Assembly (NCBI GenBank): GCA_023422695.1
Contig: JAFAGN010000014.1
Span: forward strand, 1 to 19,297
Origin: Pseudomonadota bacterium
Lineage (GTDB): Bacteria; Pseudomonadota; Alphaproteobacteria; Sphingomonadales; Sphingomonadaceae
DNA length: 19,297 nucleotides
Reading direction: 5' to 3'
Shown here: piece by piece, positions 1 to 7,848 of the stretch
How the letters are laid out: the number at the start of each line of letters is the position of its first letter
Position numbering within the stretch: position 1 is the first letter of the stretch
Program-made: the position numbers and the translations under genes
Notes under the pieces: model-generated
Told to the model about the DNA's origin: nothing
The model's input: the letters and a program-made list of their open reading frames with translations, nothing else
The model's database searches: none

Positions 1-8
1 ACCCCAAA

Positions 9-30
9 CCCCTCCCCTGCAGGGGAGGGG
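9..30. repeat. Perfect 22-bp GC-rich palindrome
   Basis: The arms CCCCTCCCCTG and CAGGGGAGGGG are exact reverse complements with no loop and a central CTGCAG. The element lies upstream of the quinone oxidoreductase gene. It could be a terminator for a gene left of the window or one of the short dispersed palindromes common in sphingomonad genomes. The lack of a U-tract argues against a classical intrinsic terminator. Confidence 0.6.
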
Positions 31-99
31 CTTTCACCGCTTGACCCTTGCGCCAATCACCCTGCCGTCCCAGATGGGTCGAACAGCAGGAGCAAGCCC

Positions 100-1077
100 A
101 TGCAAGCGATCCAGGCCTTTATCGAAAGCCAGGGCGGACCCGAGGTCATCGACTGGCGCGAGGTCGTGCTCGACAAGCCCGGCCCCGGCCAGGTGCTGCT
201 CCGCCAGACGGCGATCGGGCTGAACTATATCGACATCTATCACCGCGACGGCACCTATCCGGTGCAGCTGCCCGGCGGGCTCGGTCTCGAAGCCGCCGGG
301 GAAGTGATCGCGGTTGGCGAAGGCGTCCACTGGTTCCGACCCGGCGACCGCGCCGCAACCTTTGGCCCCGAACGCACCGCCTATGCCAGCGCAAGGTTGG
401 TCACCGCGGCGTCGCTGTTCAAGCTCCCTCCCGCGATCGACGACGAAACCGCCGCCGCGGCGCTGCTCAAGGCCTGCACCGTCGAAATGCTCGTCGAACG
501 CTGCGCCAAGGTCGAAGCGGGCTGGCCGGTGCTCGTCCATGCGGCGGCGGGCGGGGTCGGCCTGATCCTGACGCAGTGGTTGAAAGCAATCGGCGCGACG
601 GTCATCGGCACCGTCAGCACCGAGGCGAAAGCCCATGCGGCGCGCGAGGCGGGCGCCGACCATGTGCTGATGTATAAAAGCGACGATGTCGCCGCGCACG
701 TCCGCGAAATCACCGACGGTCAGGGCGTTCCCGTGACCTTCGACGGCATCGGCATGGCGACGTGGGGCGTGTCGCTGAAAGCCACCGCGCGCCGCGGGCT
801 GATCGTCAGCTATGGCAACGCCGGCGGGCCGGTGACTGGGGTCAACCTTGGCGTGCTCGCGCAGCACGGCTCGCAATTCGTCACCCGCCCGACCTTGTTC
901 GACTATTATCTCCACGCCGGTGAGCGCGCCGCGGGCGCGGAGCGTGTGTTCGAGATGATCGAGAGCGGCGCGGTCGAGATTACCGTCGGCCAGCGCTACG
1001 GCTTGCAGGATGCGGCAAGGGCGCATGCCGACCTGGCGGCGGGGCGCACGACGGGGTCGACGTTGCTGATTCCGTGA
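100..1077 (+). CDS. Zinc-independent quinone oxidoreductase (MDR superfamily)
   Basis: This 325-residue protein has the length and layout of NADPH:quinone oxidoreductases (Qor/zeta-crystallin type). These enzymes transfer electrons from NADPH to quinones or reduce activated double bonds in the cytoplasm. The N-terminal GroES-like half contains GLNYIDIYHRDG (residues 40-51) and GLGLEAAGEV. The Rossmann half has AAAGGVG at 148-154, the nucleotide-binding signature of this zinc-free subgroup. The cysteine-rich structural-zinc loop of alcohol dehydrogenases is absent. The ATG at 100 has an AGGAG about 7 bases upstream. The gene stands alone on the plus strand, converging with fghA across a large inverted repeat. 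The exact substrate cannot be read from sequence. The symbol qor would be reasonable but orthology is unproven. Confidence 0.9.
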   Translation: MQAIQAFIESQGGPEVIDWREVVLDKPGPGQVLLRQTAIGLNYIDIYHRDGTYPVQLPGGLGLEAAGEVIAVGEGVHWFRPGDRAATFGPERTAYASARLVTAASLFKLPPAIDDETAAAALLKACTVEMLVERCAKVEAGWPVLVHAAAGGVGLILTQWLKAIGATVIGTVSTEAKAHAAREAGADHVLMYKSDDVAAHVREITDGQGVPVTFDGIGMATWGVSLKATARRGLIVSYGNAGGPVTGVNLGVLAQHGSQFVTRPTLFDYYLHAGERAAGAERVFEMIESGAVEITVGQRYGLQDAARAHADLAAGRTTGSTLLIP

Positions 1078-1086
1078 CAAACCGGC

Positions 1087-1168
1087 GCCCCCGCGAAGGC
1101 GGGGGCCGCTGGAAGTTTACGCAGCGAGGTTGAACCAGGCCGACAGCGGCCCCCGCCTTCGCGGGGGC
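1087..1168. repeat. Perfect 25-bp inverted repeat between convergent genes
   Basis: The arms at 1087-1111 and 1144-1168 are exact reverse complements separated by 32 bases. Each arm is itself a hairpin of the form GCCCCC-GCGAAGGC-GGGGGC. The element fills the gap between the ends of the plus-strand oxidoreductase and minus-strand fghA. It is therefore well placed to end transcription from both sides. The core GCGAAGGCGGGGGC resembles dispersed repeats seen in sphingomonads, which is recollection rather than a search result. Confidence 0.75.
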
Positions 1169-1173
1169 GACGG

Positions 1174-2022
1174 TTACGCCTTCAACCGCGCCGCATGCCA
1201 TCCCACATGCTCAGCCAGAAAGGTCGAGATGAAATAATAGCTGTGGTCATACCCCGGCTGCATCCGGATTTCCGCCTTCTGCCCGGCCCGCTCGCACGCC
1301 TCGACCAGCAGATGCGTCTGCAATTGCTCGGCCAGGAAATTGTCGGCGTCGCCCTGATCGACGAGCAAATCGGCCACCCGCGCGCCGCCCGCGACGAGCG
1401 CGCACGCGTCATACGCCGCCCACGCTTCGCGATCGGCGCCCAGATAATGGCCGAGCGCCTTTTCGCCCCACGGACATTGCGACGGCGCGACGATGGGCGA
1501 AAAGGCCGACACCGAGCGGAACCGATCCTGATTGCGCAGGCCGATGGTCAACGCGCCATGCCCGCCCATCGAATGGCCGGTAATCCCCTGCCGCGTCAGG
1601 TCGGCGGAGGGAAATTCGCGCAGGATCAGCGAGGGCAACTCGTCCTCGACATAGGACCGCATCCGGTAATGTTTCGCCCACGGCTCCTCGGTCGCATCGA
1701 CGTAGAAGCCCGCGCCCAGCCCGAAATCCCAGGCGCCGTCGGGATCGTCGGGAACCCCCTCGCCCCGCGGCGACGTGTCGGGCGCAATGAAGATCACGCC
1801 ATGCTCGGCGCAGGCGGCACGATATTCGCCCTTTTCCATCACATTGGCGTGGGTGCAGGTCAGCCCCGACAGATACCAGAGCACCGGCAGTTTCGCGCCC
1901 GGTTCATGGTCGGGAACGAACACCGCAAAGGTCATGTCGGTGCCGGTGGTGGTGCTGGCGTGCTTGTACACGGCCTGCGTCCCGCCATGGCTGCGAACGG
2001 TCGATAGCGTCTCTAAAGTCAT
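1174..2022 (-). CDS. fghA: S-formylglutathione hydrolase
   Basis: The protein is 282 residues, typical for the esterase D/FrmB family. The enzyme hydrolyses S-formylglutathione to formate and glutathione, the second step of glutathione-dependent formaldehyde detoxification in the cytoplasm. The alpha/beta-hydrolase nucleophile is Ser151 in GHSMGGHG. The acid residue lies in DQGDADNF (222-229), and the catalytic His260 in GYDHSYYF. LSGLTCTHAN (51-60) is a strong family signature. The ATG overlaps the stop of the upstream deacylase-like gene by ATGA, so the two are probably co-translated. FrmA, which makes its substrate, lies upstream on the same strand with three genes between. The gene is also called frmB or fghA in different organisms. 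Confidence 0.95.
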   Translation of the reverse strand: MTLETLSTVRSHGGTQAVYKHASTTTGTDMTFAVFVPDHEPGAKLPVLWYLSGLTCTHANVMEKGEYRAACAEHGVIFIAPDTSPRGEGVPDDPDGAWDFGLGAGFYVDATEEPWAKHYRMRSYVEDELPSLILREFPSADLTRQGITGHSMGGHGALTIGLRNQDRFRSVSAFSPIVAPSQCPWGEKALGHYLGADREAWAAYDACALVAGGARVADLLVDQGDADNFLAEQLQTHLLVEACERAGQKAEIRMQPGYDHSYYFISTFLAEHVGWHAARLKA

Positions 2023-2522
2023 ATATTGTCCTGGACGGGGATGGCGGCGATCAGCGGATCATGCCCCCAATGGCGCAGCAGGTCCAGTATCGCCCCGCCC
2101 GCCAGTGCCAGCGTTGCGGTGTTGCGCAGCGGGTGGACGCCCACGCGATCGGCCGCGGCCAACGCGGCGTCGAGCACGACGGTGATGCTGCCCGGCGGCG
2201 CATTGATCGCCGCCAAGGGGGTCACCGATCCCGGTACGATGCCCAGCAAACGCGCCATATCCTCGGCCTTGCCGAAACTCACGCGCTTGCTGCCGATCGC
2301 GGCGGGCAGCGCCTTCAGGTCGACGCGCGCTGCCGACGGCACGGTGACCAGCCAATAGGCGGCGTCCTTGTCTTTCAGAAACAGGTTCTTGGTATGGGCG
2401 CCGGGGATCGCGGCGTTCACCGCGTCGCTCTCGGCAACGGTAAACACCGCCTCATGCTCATACGCGGCGAACGGGATTCCCAGCGTCGTCAGGTCCGCCA
2501 GCAATCCCGCTTCGCCGCGCAT
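2019..2522 (-). CDS. YbaK/PrdX-family aminoacyl-tRNA deacylase
   Basis: The 167-residue protein matches the free-standing prolyl-tRNA synthetase-associated editing domains (ProXp-ala/PrdX/YbaK). These hydrolyse mischarged tRNAs such as Ala-tRNA(Pro) in trans. Recognisable features are the early segment YEHEAVFTV, then HTKNLFLKDK with the conserved lysine used in tRNA-end recognition, YWLVTVP, and the late GVHPLRNTAT, which matches the usual FHPLxNTAT. It sits between the VOC gene (21-base gap) and fghA (4-base overlap), apparently in the same transcript. A link to formaldehyde metabolism is not obvious. The exact tRNA specificity cannot be told from sequence. Confidence 0.85.
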   Translation of the reverse strand: MRGEAGLLADLTTLGIPFAAYEHEAVFTVAESDAVNAAIPGAHTKNLFLKDKDAAYWLVTVPSAARVDLKALPAAIGSKRVSFGKAEDMARLLGIVPGSVTPLAAINAPPGSITVVLDAALAAADRVGVHPLRNTATLALAGGAILDLLRHWGHDPLIAAIPVQDNI

Positions 2523-2543
2523 CGTCGATCTTTCAGCTGCCCG

Positions 2544-2921
2544 TTACAGACGCTTCAGCGCGCAGAGCTTGTTGCCGTCGGGATCGCGCAGATAGGCAAG
2601 GTACAGCTTGCCGAAACCGCCTTCGCGCACGCCCGGCGGATCTTCGATGCTGGTGCCGCCCGCGGCGACGCCGGCGTCATGCCATGCCTTCGCCTGCGCC
2701 TCGTCCTCCATCGCGAACCCGATGGTGCAGCCATTGCCCGCGGTCGCCGGATTGCCGTCGATCGGCGGCGTCACCAGGAACAGCCCGCCATTGTGCATGT
2801 AGATCAGGCGGCCCTTGTCATCCTCGATCCCCGGCTTGCCGCCGATCGCCTGGAAGGTCGCGTCATAAAATGCCTTGGCCTTGGCCACGTCGTTCGTGCC
2901 GACCATATTGTGACTGTACAT
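2544..2921 (-). CDS. VOC-family glyoxalase/dioxygenase-fold protein
   Basis: This is a 125-residue single-module vicinal oxygen chelate protein. It shows a beta-alpha-beta-beta-beta pattern: NMVGTNDVAKAKAFYDATF at the N-terminus and a C-terminal strand ending LRDPDGNKLCALKRL, where DPDGN is the family hallmark. Members include glyoxalase I, fosfomycin resistance enzymes and many uncharacterised proteins, and substrate cannot be assigned. A clear GAGGAG lies 9 bases before the ATG. It follows purU and precedes the deacylase gene on the same strand. A role in removing reactive aldehyde adducts would suit the formaldehyde genes nearby, but that is inference. Confidence 0.88.
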   Translation of the reverse strand: MYSHNMVGTNDVAKAKAFYDATFQAIGGKPGIEDDKGRLIYMHNGGLFLVTPPIDGNPATAGNGCTIGFAMEDEAQAKAWHDAGVAAGGTSIEDPPGVREGGFGKLYLAYLRDPDGNKLCALKRL

Positions 2922-2976
2922 CGCCTGCTGCTCCTCTTGTTTTGGTTGCGAATCGATACCTATACCGTTCGGCAGC

Positions 2977-3837
2977 CTAGCGGAAGACCACCGTCTTGCG
3001 CCCGTCGATCAAGACACGCTGTTCGGCGACCCAGCGCACCGCCTTGGCCAGCACCTGCGCCTCGACATCGCGGCCGATGCGGATCAGATCCTCGACGCTG
3101 TCGCGGTGATCGACGCGTTCGACCGCCTGTTCGATGATCGGCCCCTCGTCGAGGTCGCTGGTCACGAAATGCGCGGTCGCGCCAATCAGCTTGACCCCGC
3201 GCTCCTGCGCGCGGTGATAGGGTTTGGCGCCCTTGAACCCCGGCAGGAAGCTGTGGTGGATGTTGATGCAGCGCCCCGCGAGCTTGTTCGACAAATCCTG
3301 CGACAACACCTGCATATAGCGCGCCAGCACCAGATAGTCGGCGCCGCTGCGCGCCATCAGGTCCAGTATCCGCGCTTCTTGCTCGGCGCGGTTCGCGTCG
3401 CTGACCGGGAAATGATGGAACGGTACGCCGTGCCATTCGCTGAGGCGCCGCTGATGTTCGTGGTTCGACACCACCGCGACGATGTCGATGGCGAGGTTGC
3501 CGGTCGACCAGCGGTGGAGCAGGTCGTTGAGGCAATGGCTGCCCTGCGACACTGCGATGACGAAGCGCGGTTTGGCGGCGCTGTCGCTGATCCGCGCGTC
3601 CATCGCAAAGCGCTCGACGATCGGCGCAAACGCGTCCTGCACCCCCGCCAGCCCCTCGGGAAAGCGAGGCCCCGCGCCGCGGAAGGCGACGCGCATGAAG
3701 AAGCGCCCCGAATCGAGGTCGGCATATTGCTGGCTGTCGAGGATGAAGCCATCGCGCTCCGCTAGCAGCCCGGTCACCGCCGCGACAATACCCACGGCAT
3801 CGACGCAGCTGAAGGTCAGGACATAAGGTCCGGTCAA
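2977..3837 (-). CDS. purU: Formyltetrahydrofolate deformylase
   Basis: PurU hydrolyses 10-formyl-tetrahydrofolate to formate and tetrahydrofolate, balancing the one-carbon pool and supplying formate. The N-terminal ACT domain (about residues 5-80) contains YVLTFSCVDAVGIVAAVTGLL. The C-terminal formyltransferase-like domain has NHEHQRRLSEW, ARYMQVLS, the catalytic INIHHSFLPGFKGAKPYHRA block and HFVTSDLDEGPIIEQ. The chosen TTG start at 3837 has GGGAGG six bases upstream and gives 286 residues beginning LTGPYVLTF. The longer GTG at 3858 has only a weak ribosome binding site. The gene is downstream of frmA, separated by a dispersed inverted repeat, so co-transcription is possible but may be attenuated. 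Confidence 0.93.
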   Translation of the reverse strand: MTGPYVLTFSCVDAVGIVAAVTGLLAERDGFILDSQQYADLDSGRFFMRVAFRGAGPRFPEGLAGVQDAFAPIVERFAMDARISDSAAKPRFVIAVSQGSHCLNDLLHRWSTGNLAIDIVAVVSNHEHQRRLSEWHGVPFHHFPVSDANRAEQEARILDLMARSGADYLVLARYMQVLSQDLSNKLAGRCINIHHSFLPGFKGAKPYHRAQERGVKLIGATAHFVTSDLDEGPIIEQAVERVDHRDSVEDLIRIGRDVEAQVLAKAVRWVAEQRVLIDGRKTVVFR

Positions 3838-3843
3838 ATTCTT

Positions 3844-3849
3844 CCTCCC
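3844..3849 (-). promoter_or_regulatory. Shine-Dalgarno site deciding the purU start
   Basis: On the minus strand this reads GGGAGG and lies six bases before a TTG at 3837. The site falls inside the coding region if the upstream GTG at 3858 were used, so it favours the shorter TTG-initiated protein. Confidence 0.6.
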
Positions 3850-3875
3850 TCGGCGCACCCCAACACCCGCTCGTG

Positions 3876-3946
3876 CTGAGCCTGTCGAAGCACCGTTCTT
3901 CCCTTTGCCGCCGCATGAAGGAAGAACGGCCCTTCGACAAGCTCAG
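3876..3946. repeat. Dispersed inverted repeat (CTTCGACAAGCTCAGG family)
   Basis: The left arm (about 3876-3902, GCTGAGCCTGTCGAAG then CACCGTTCTTCC) pairs imperfectly with the right arm (about 3919-3946, GGAAGAACGG then CCCTTCGACAAGCTCAGGG). About 16 bases separate them. The same core recurs inside the DNA ligase gene and at the right end of the window. It lies between frmA and purU, where the transcript would fold into a long hairpin. Confidence 0.8.
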
Positions 3947-3965
3947 GGCGAACGGCGAATAAGGA

Positions 3966-5078
3966 TTAGAAGACTACCACCGAACGAATGCTCTCGCCCG
4001 CGTGCATCAGGTCGAAGCCCTTGTTGATCTCTTCCAGCCCCATGACGTGGGTGATCATCGGGTCGATCTCGATCTTGCCGGTCATATACATGTCGACGAT
4101 CTTCGGCACATCGGTGCGGCCCTTCGCGCCGCCGAACGCGGTGCCGCGCCAGTTGCGCCCGGTGACGAGCTGGAACGGTCGCGTCGCGATTTCCTTGCCC
4201 GCCTCGGCGACGCCGATGATGATCGAGGTGCCCCAGCCGCGGTGGCAGGCTTCGAGCGCGATGCGCATCACTTCGGTATTGCCCGTCGCGTCGAAGGTGT
4301 AATCGGCACCGCCGTCGGTCATCTGGACGATCGCCGCGACGACATCCTCGCGGCTCATGCCCTTCGAATTCAGGAAGTCGGTCATGCCGAACTTGCGGCC
4401 CCATTCCTCGCGGTCCGGGTTGATGTCGACGCCGATGATCTGGTTCGCGCCGGCAAGCCGCGCGCCCTGGATCACGTTCAGCCCGATGCCGCCGAGCCCG
4501 AAGACAACGACATTGTCGCCGACCTGCACCTTCGCGGTGTTGATCACCGCGCCGCCGCCGGTGGTCACGCCGCAGCCGATGTAGCAGCTTGACTGGAACG
4601 GCGCGTCCTCGCGGATCTTCGCGACCGCAATCTCGGGCAGGACGGTGAAGTTCGAGAAGGTCGAGCAGCCCATATAATGGAAGATCGGCTGGCCCTTGTA
4701 CGAAAAGCGCGTCGTGCCGTCGGGCATCAGCCCCTTGCCCTGCGTCGCACGGATCGCGGTGCACAGGTTGGTCTTGCCCGAAAGGCAGCTTTTGCACTGG
4801 CGGCATTCGGGGGTGTAGAGCGGGATGACATGGTCGCCGGGCTTGACGCTGGTGACGCCCGCACCGACCTCGCGCACCACGCCCGCGCCCTCATGCCCCA
4901 GTACGCTCGGGAAAATGCCCTCGCTGTCGAAGCCGTCGAGCGTGTACGCATCGGTGTGGCAGATGCCTGTCGCCATGATCTCGACCAGCACCTCGCCCGC
5001 CTTCGGGCCTTCGAGGTCAAGTTCGACGATTTCGAGCGGCTTCTTCGCTTCGAACGCAACGGCGGCGCGGGTCTTCAT
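3966..5078 (-). CDS. frmA: S-(hydroxymethyl)glutathione dehydrogenase (class III alcohol dehydrogenase)
   Basis: The enzyme oxidises S-hydroxymethylglutathione, formed spontaneously from formaldehyde and glutathione, to S-formylglutathione using NAD+. From the ATG at 5078 it is 370 residues, the family's normal length. Catalytic zinc ligands are Cys40, His62 (in GHEGAGVV) and Cys169 (in GCGVTTG). The structural zinc site is Cys92-x2-Cys95-x2-Cys98-x7-Cys106. GLGGIG at 194-199 is the NAD loop. FGGAKGRTDVPKIVDMY near the C-terminus is characteristic of class III enzymes. AAGGAG lies 8 bases before this ATG, and the nine extra residues from the upstream start do not look like the family. It heads the minus-strand one-carbon gene run that includes purU and fghA. 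The gene is also named adhC. Confidence 0.96.
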   Translation of the reverse strand: MKTRAAVAFEAKKPLEIVELDLEGPKAGEVLVEIMATGICHTDAYTLDGFDSEGIFPSVLGHEGAGVVREVGAGVTSVKPGDHVIPLYTPECRQCKSCLSGKTNLCTAIRATQGKGLMPDGTTRFSYKGQPIFHYMGCSTFSNFTVLPEIAVAKIREDAPFQSSCYIGCGVTTGGGAVINTAKVQVGDNVVVFGLGGIGLNVIQGARLAGANQIIGVDINPDREEWGRKFGMTDFLNSKGMSREDVVAAIVQMTDGGADYTFDATGNTEVMRIALEACHRGWGTSIIIGVAEAGKEIATRPFQLVTGRNWRGTAFGGAKGRTDVPKIVDMYMTGKIEIDPMITHVMGLEEINKGFDLMHAGESIRSVVVF

Positions 5079-5165
5079 GGGCGGTCTCCTTCTCGGCGCT
5101 CCCAATCAGGCAAACGCGGCACCATTGCAAGATGCTCGTAATCTTCCTTATCGCCCTATCCTTCG

Positions 5166-5537
5166 TCACCCCGCGATGTCATCGGGAGCGATAATGGCTT
5201 CGGCGAGATCGGAAAAGACGACCATCTTATACTGGCCTCGAAACCTCTTATCAGCCTTCCAGAAATCGTGAATGGCTTCACGAAAGTCTGTGCCGTGGTG
5301 AAATATGAAAGAGCTGAGCGGCCCCATACCAAAAACGTCGTCGATGGAATTGACCCGACGGTCTTGTGAGATTGCCTGGAGTGCGGCCCAACCAGAAGCC
5401 GGGTCATCAAACATCAGTGAGTCTAGTATAGACGCATAGTCAGAAGCGACAAGTTCACCCGTCGGCTCGGCCTGATTTTCTATTGCTTCGGTAATCCACC
5501 CGTTTGCGATCAATGAAATTTTCGAATATTCGCTCAT
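5166..5537 (-). CDS. Hypothetical protein, DUF6869-like
   Basis: This is a predicted 123-residue soluble acidic protein with no signal peptide or membrane segment. The pattern IANGWITEAIEN, then DDPASGWAALQAI, then GMGPLSSFIFHHGTDF resembles the small DUF6869 group as I recall it. Those proteins have no known function. Codon third positions are visibly AT-richer than in sdaA and frmA on either side, which suggests recent acquisition or weak expression. The start is uncertain: the ATG at 5537 gives MSEYSKIS, while in-frame starts at 5567 and 5624 would overlap or approach the end of sdaA. No strong Shine-Dalgarno is seen for any of them. Confidence 0.6.
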   Translation of the reverse strand: MSEYSKISLIANGWITEAIENQAEPTGELVASDYASILDSLMFDDPASGWAALQAISQDRRVNSIDDVFGMGPLSSFIFHHGTDFREAIHDFWKADKRFRGQYKMVVFSDLAEAIIAPDDIAG

Positions 5538-5607
5538 TTCGATGGACCTGAACAAGGGTGGTAGCATTATTGGAGCGACTGCTAGCGACCAATCATCACC
5601 AAAATAC

Positions 5608-6981
<1,374 letters not shown>

Positions 6982-6987
<6 letters not shown>

Positions 6988-7020
6988 GACGGCGCCTATA
7001 GAGGCGGCACCGTCATGACG
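6982..7020. promoter_or_regulatory. Duplicated 10-bp palindrome over the sdaA start
   Basis: CGTCATGACG, a perfect palindrome, occurs at 6982-6991 and again at 7011-7020, separated by 19 bases. The first copy contains the sdaA initiation codon (6985-6987). The second lies between sdaA and sodB. The arrangement could be a paired operator or an RNA fold that hides the start. No binding protein is identifiable. Confidence 0.4.
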
Positions 7021-7049
7021 ATAGATACCAGTTCAAATTTCCCTTACGG

Positions 7050-7664
7050 TCAGGCCGGATAGGTCCAGGTCGTCTCGCGCGCGAAATTTTCCGCGGCAAA
7101 GTCCCAGTTCAGAAGCTCATCGACCACCGCATCGACATAGGCCGGGCGCAGATTCTTGCGGTCGATGTAATAGGCATGTTCCCACACGTCGATCACCACC
7201 AGCGGCTTGATCCCCGCCGTCAGCTCGGTCCCCGCATCATGCGTATCGGTGACCGACAGGGTGCCGTCGCGTGACACCAGCCACGCCCAGCCCGACGCGA
7301 AGTGATTGACCGCGGTTTCTTTCAGTTTCTTTTTCAGATCGTCCAGCGAACCGAAATCGCGCTCGATCGCGGCGAGCAGGTCGCCCGTCGGTTCGGTCTT
7401 GGTCGGGCTCAGGCTTTCCCAGTAAAAGGCGTGGTTCCAGGACTGGGCGGCGTTGTTGAACAGCCCCTTGTTGCCCGCGCCCTCGGCATGATGAACGATT
7501 TCTTCGAGCGGCTTGTCCGCCAGTTCGGTACCTTCGATCGCCGCGTTGACCTTGTCGACATAGGTCTTGTGATGCTTGCCATGATGCGTCGCCAGCGTGT
7601 CGGCCGAAATATGCGGCTCCAGCGCATCCTGAGCATAAGGCAGGGGAGGATGGGCGATCGTCAT
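7050..7664 (-). CDS. sodB: Superoxide dismutase, iron type
   Basis: This 204-residue cytoplasmic enzyme converts superoxide to hydrogen peroxide and oxygen. Metal ligands fall at His27, His78 (AAQSWNH), Asp159 and His163 (DVWEHAYY). The early residues align position for position with E. coli SodB (PYAQDALEPHIS, HxGKHH). Gln74 in NNAAQSWNH points to the iron rather than the manganese subgroup. The ATG at 7664 has GGAGA five bases upstream. The ATG at 7676 has no such site and would add only META. The gene is likely transcribed on its own or with sdaA downstream. A large palindromic repeat separates it from the DNA ligase gene upstream. Confidence 0.96.
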   Translation of the reverse strand: MTIAHPPLPYAQDALEPHISADTLATHHGKHHKTYVDKVNAAIEGTELADKPLEEIVHHAEGAGNKGLFNNAAQSWNHAFYWESLSPTKTEPTGDLLAAIERDFGSLDDLKKKLKETAVNHFASGWAWLVSRDGTLSVTDTHDAGTELTAGIKPLVVIDVWEHAYYIDRKNLRPAYVDAVVDELLNWDFAAENFARETTWTYPA

Positions 7665-7757
7665 GGCAGTCTCCATTATGTTTATCAGAGGGGATGAGGG
7701 CTTAAACTCGGTATCGGGGCAGCGGGTTGCAAGCCCGTGACGGGGAAATTTTACCTC

Positions 7758-7840
7758 GTCATTGCGAGGAGCCGAAGGCGACGCGGCAATCCAGAGCGGG
7801 CTTAAACCGCTCTGGATTGCTTCGCTCCGCTCGCAATGAC
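7758..7840. repeat. Dispersed palindromic repeat (GTCATTGCGAGGAG family)
   Basis: GTCATTGCGAG at 7758-7768 pairs with CTCGCAATGAC at 7830-7840. Inside, GGCAATCCAGAGCGG at about 7785-7799 pairs with CCGCTCTGGATTGC at 7807-7820 around a CTTAAA loop. This is a compact long hairpin between the end of the DNA ligase operon and sodB, so it may end or protect the operon transcript. I recall this sequence type as frequent in alphaproteobacterial genomes. Confidence 0.8.
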
Positions 7841-7848
7841 GCCGCGTG

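Noticed and set aside
34..1080. 348-residue minus-strand ORF over the first gene
   Set aside because: It is antisense to the quinone oxidoreductase and has low-complexity Arg/Gly/Asp composition with no motif.
3838..3858. GTG start of purU at 3858
   Set aside because: It lacks a good ribosome binding site and its extension contains the strong GGGAGG that serves the TTG at 3837.
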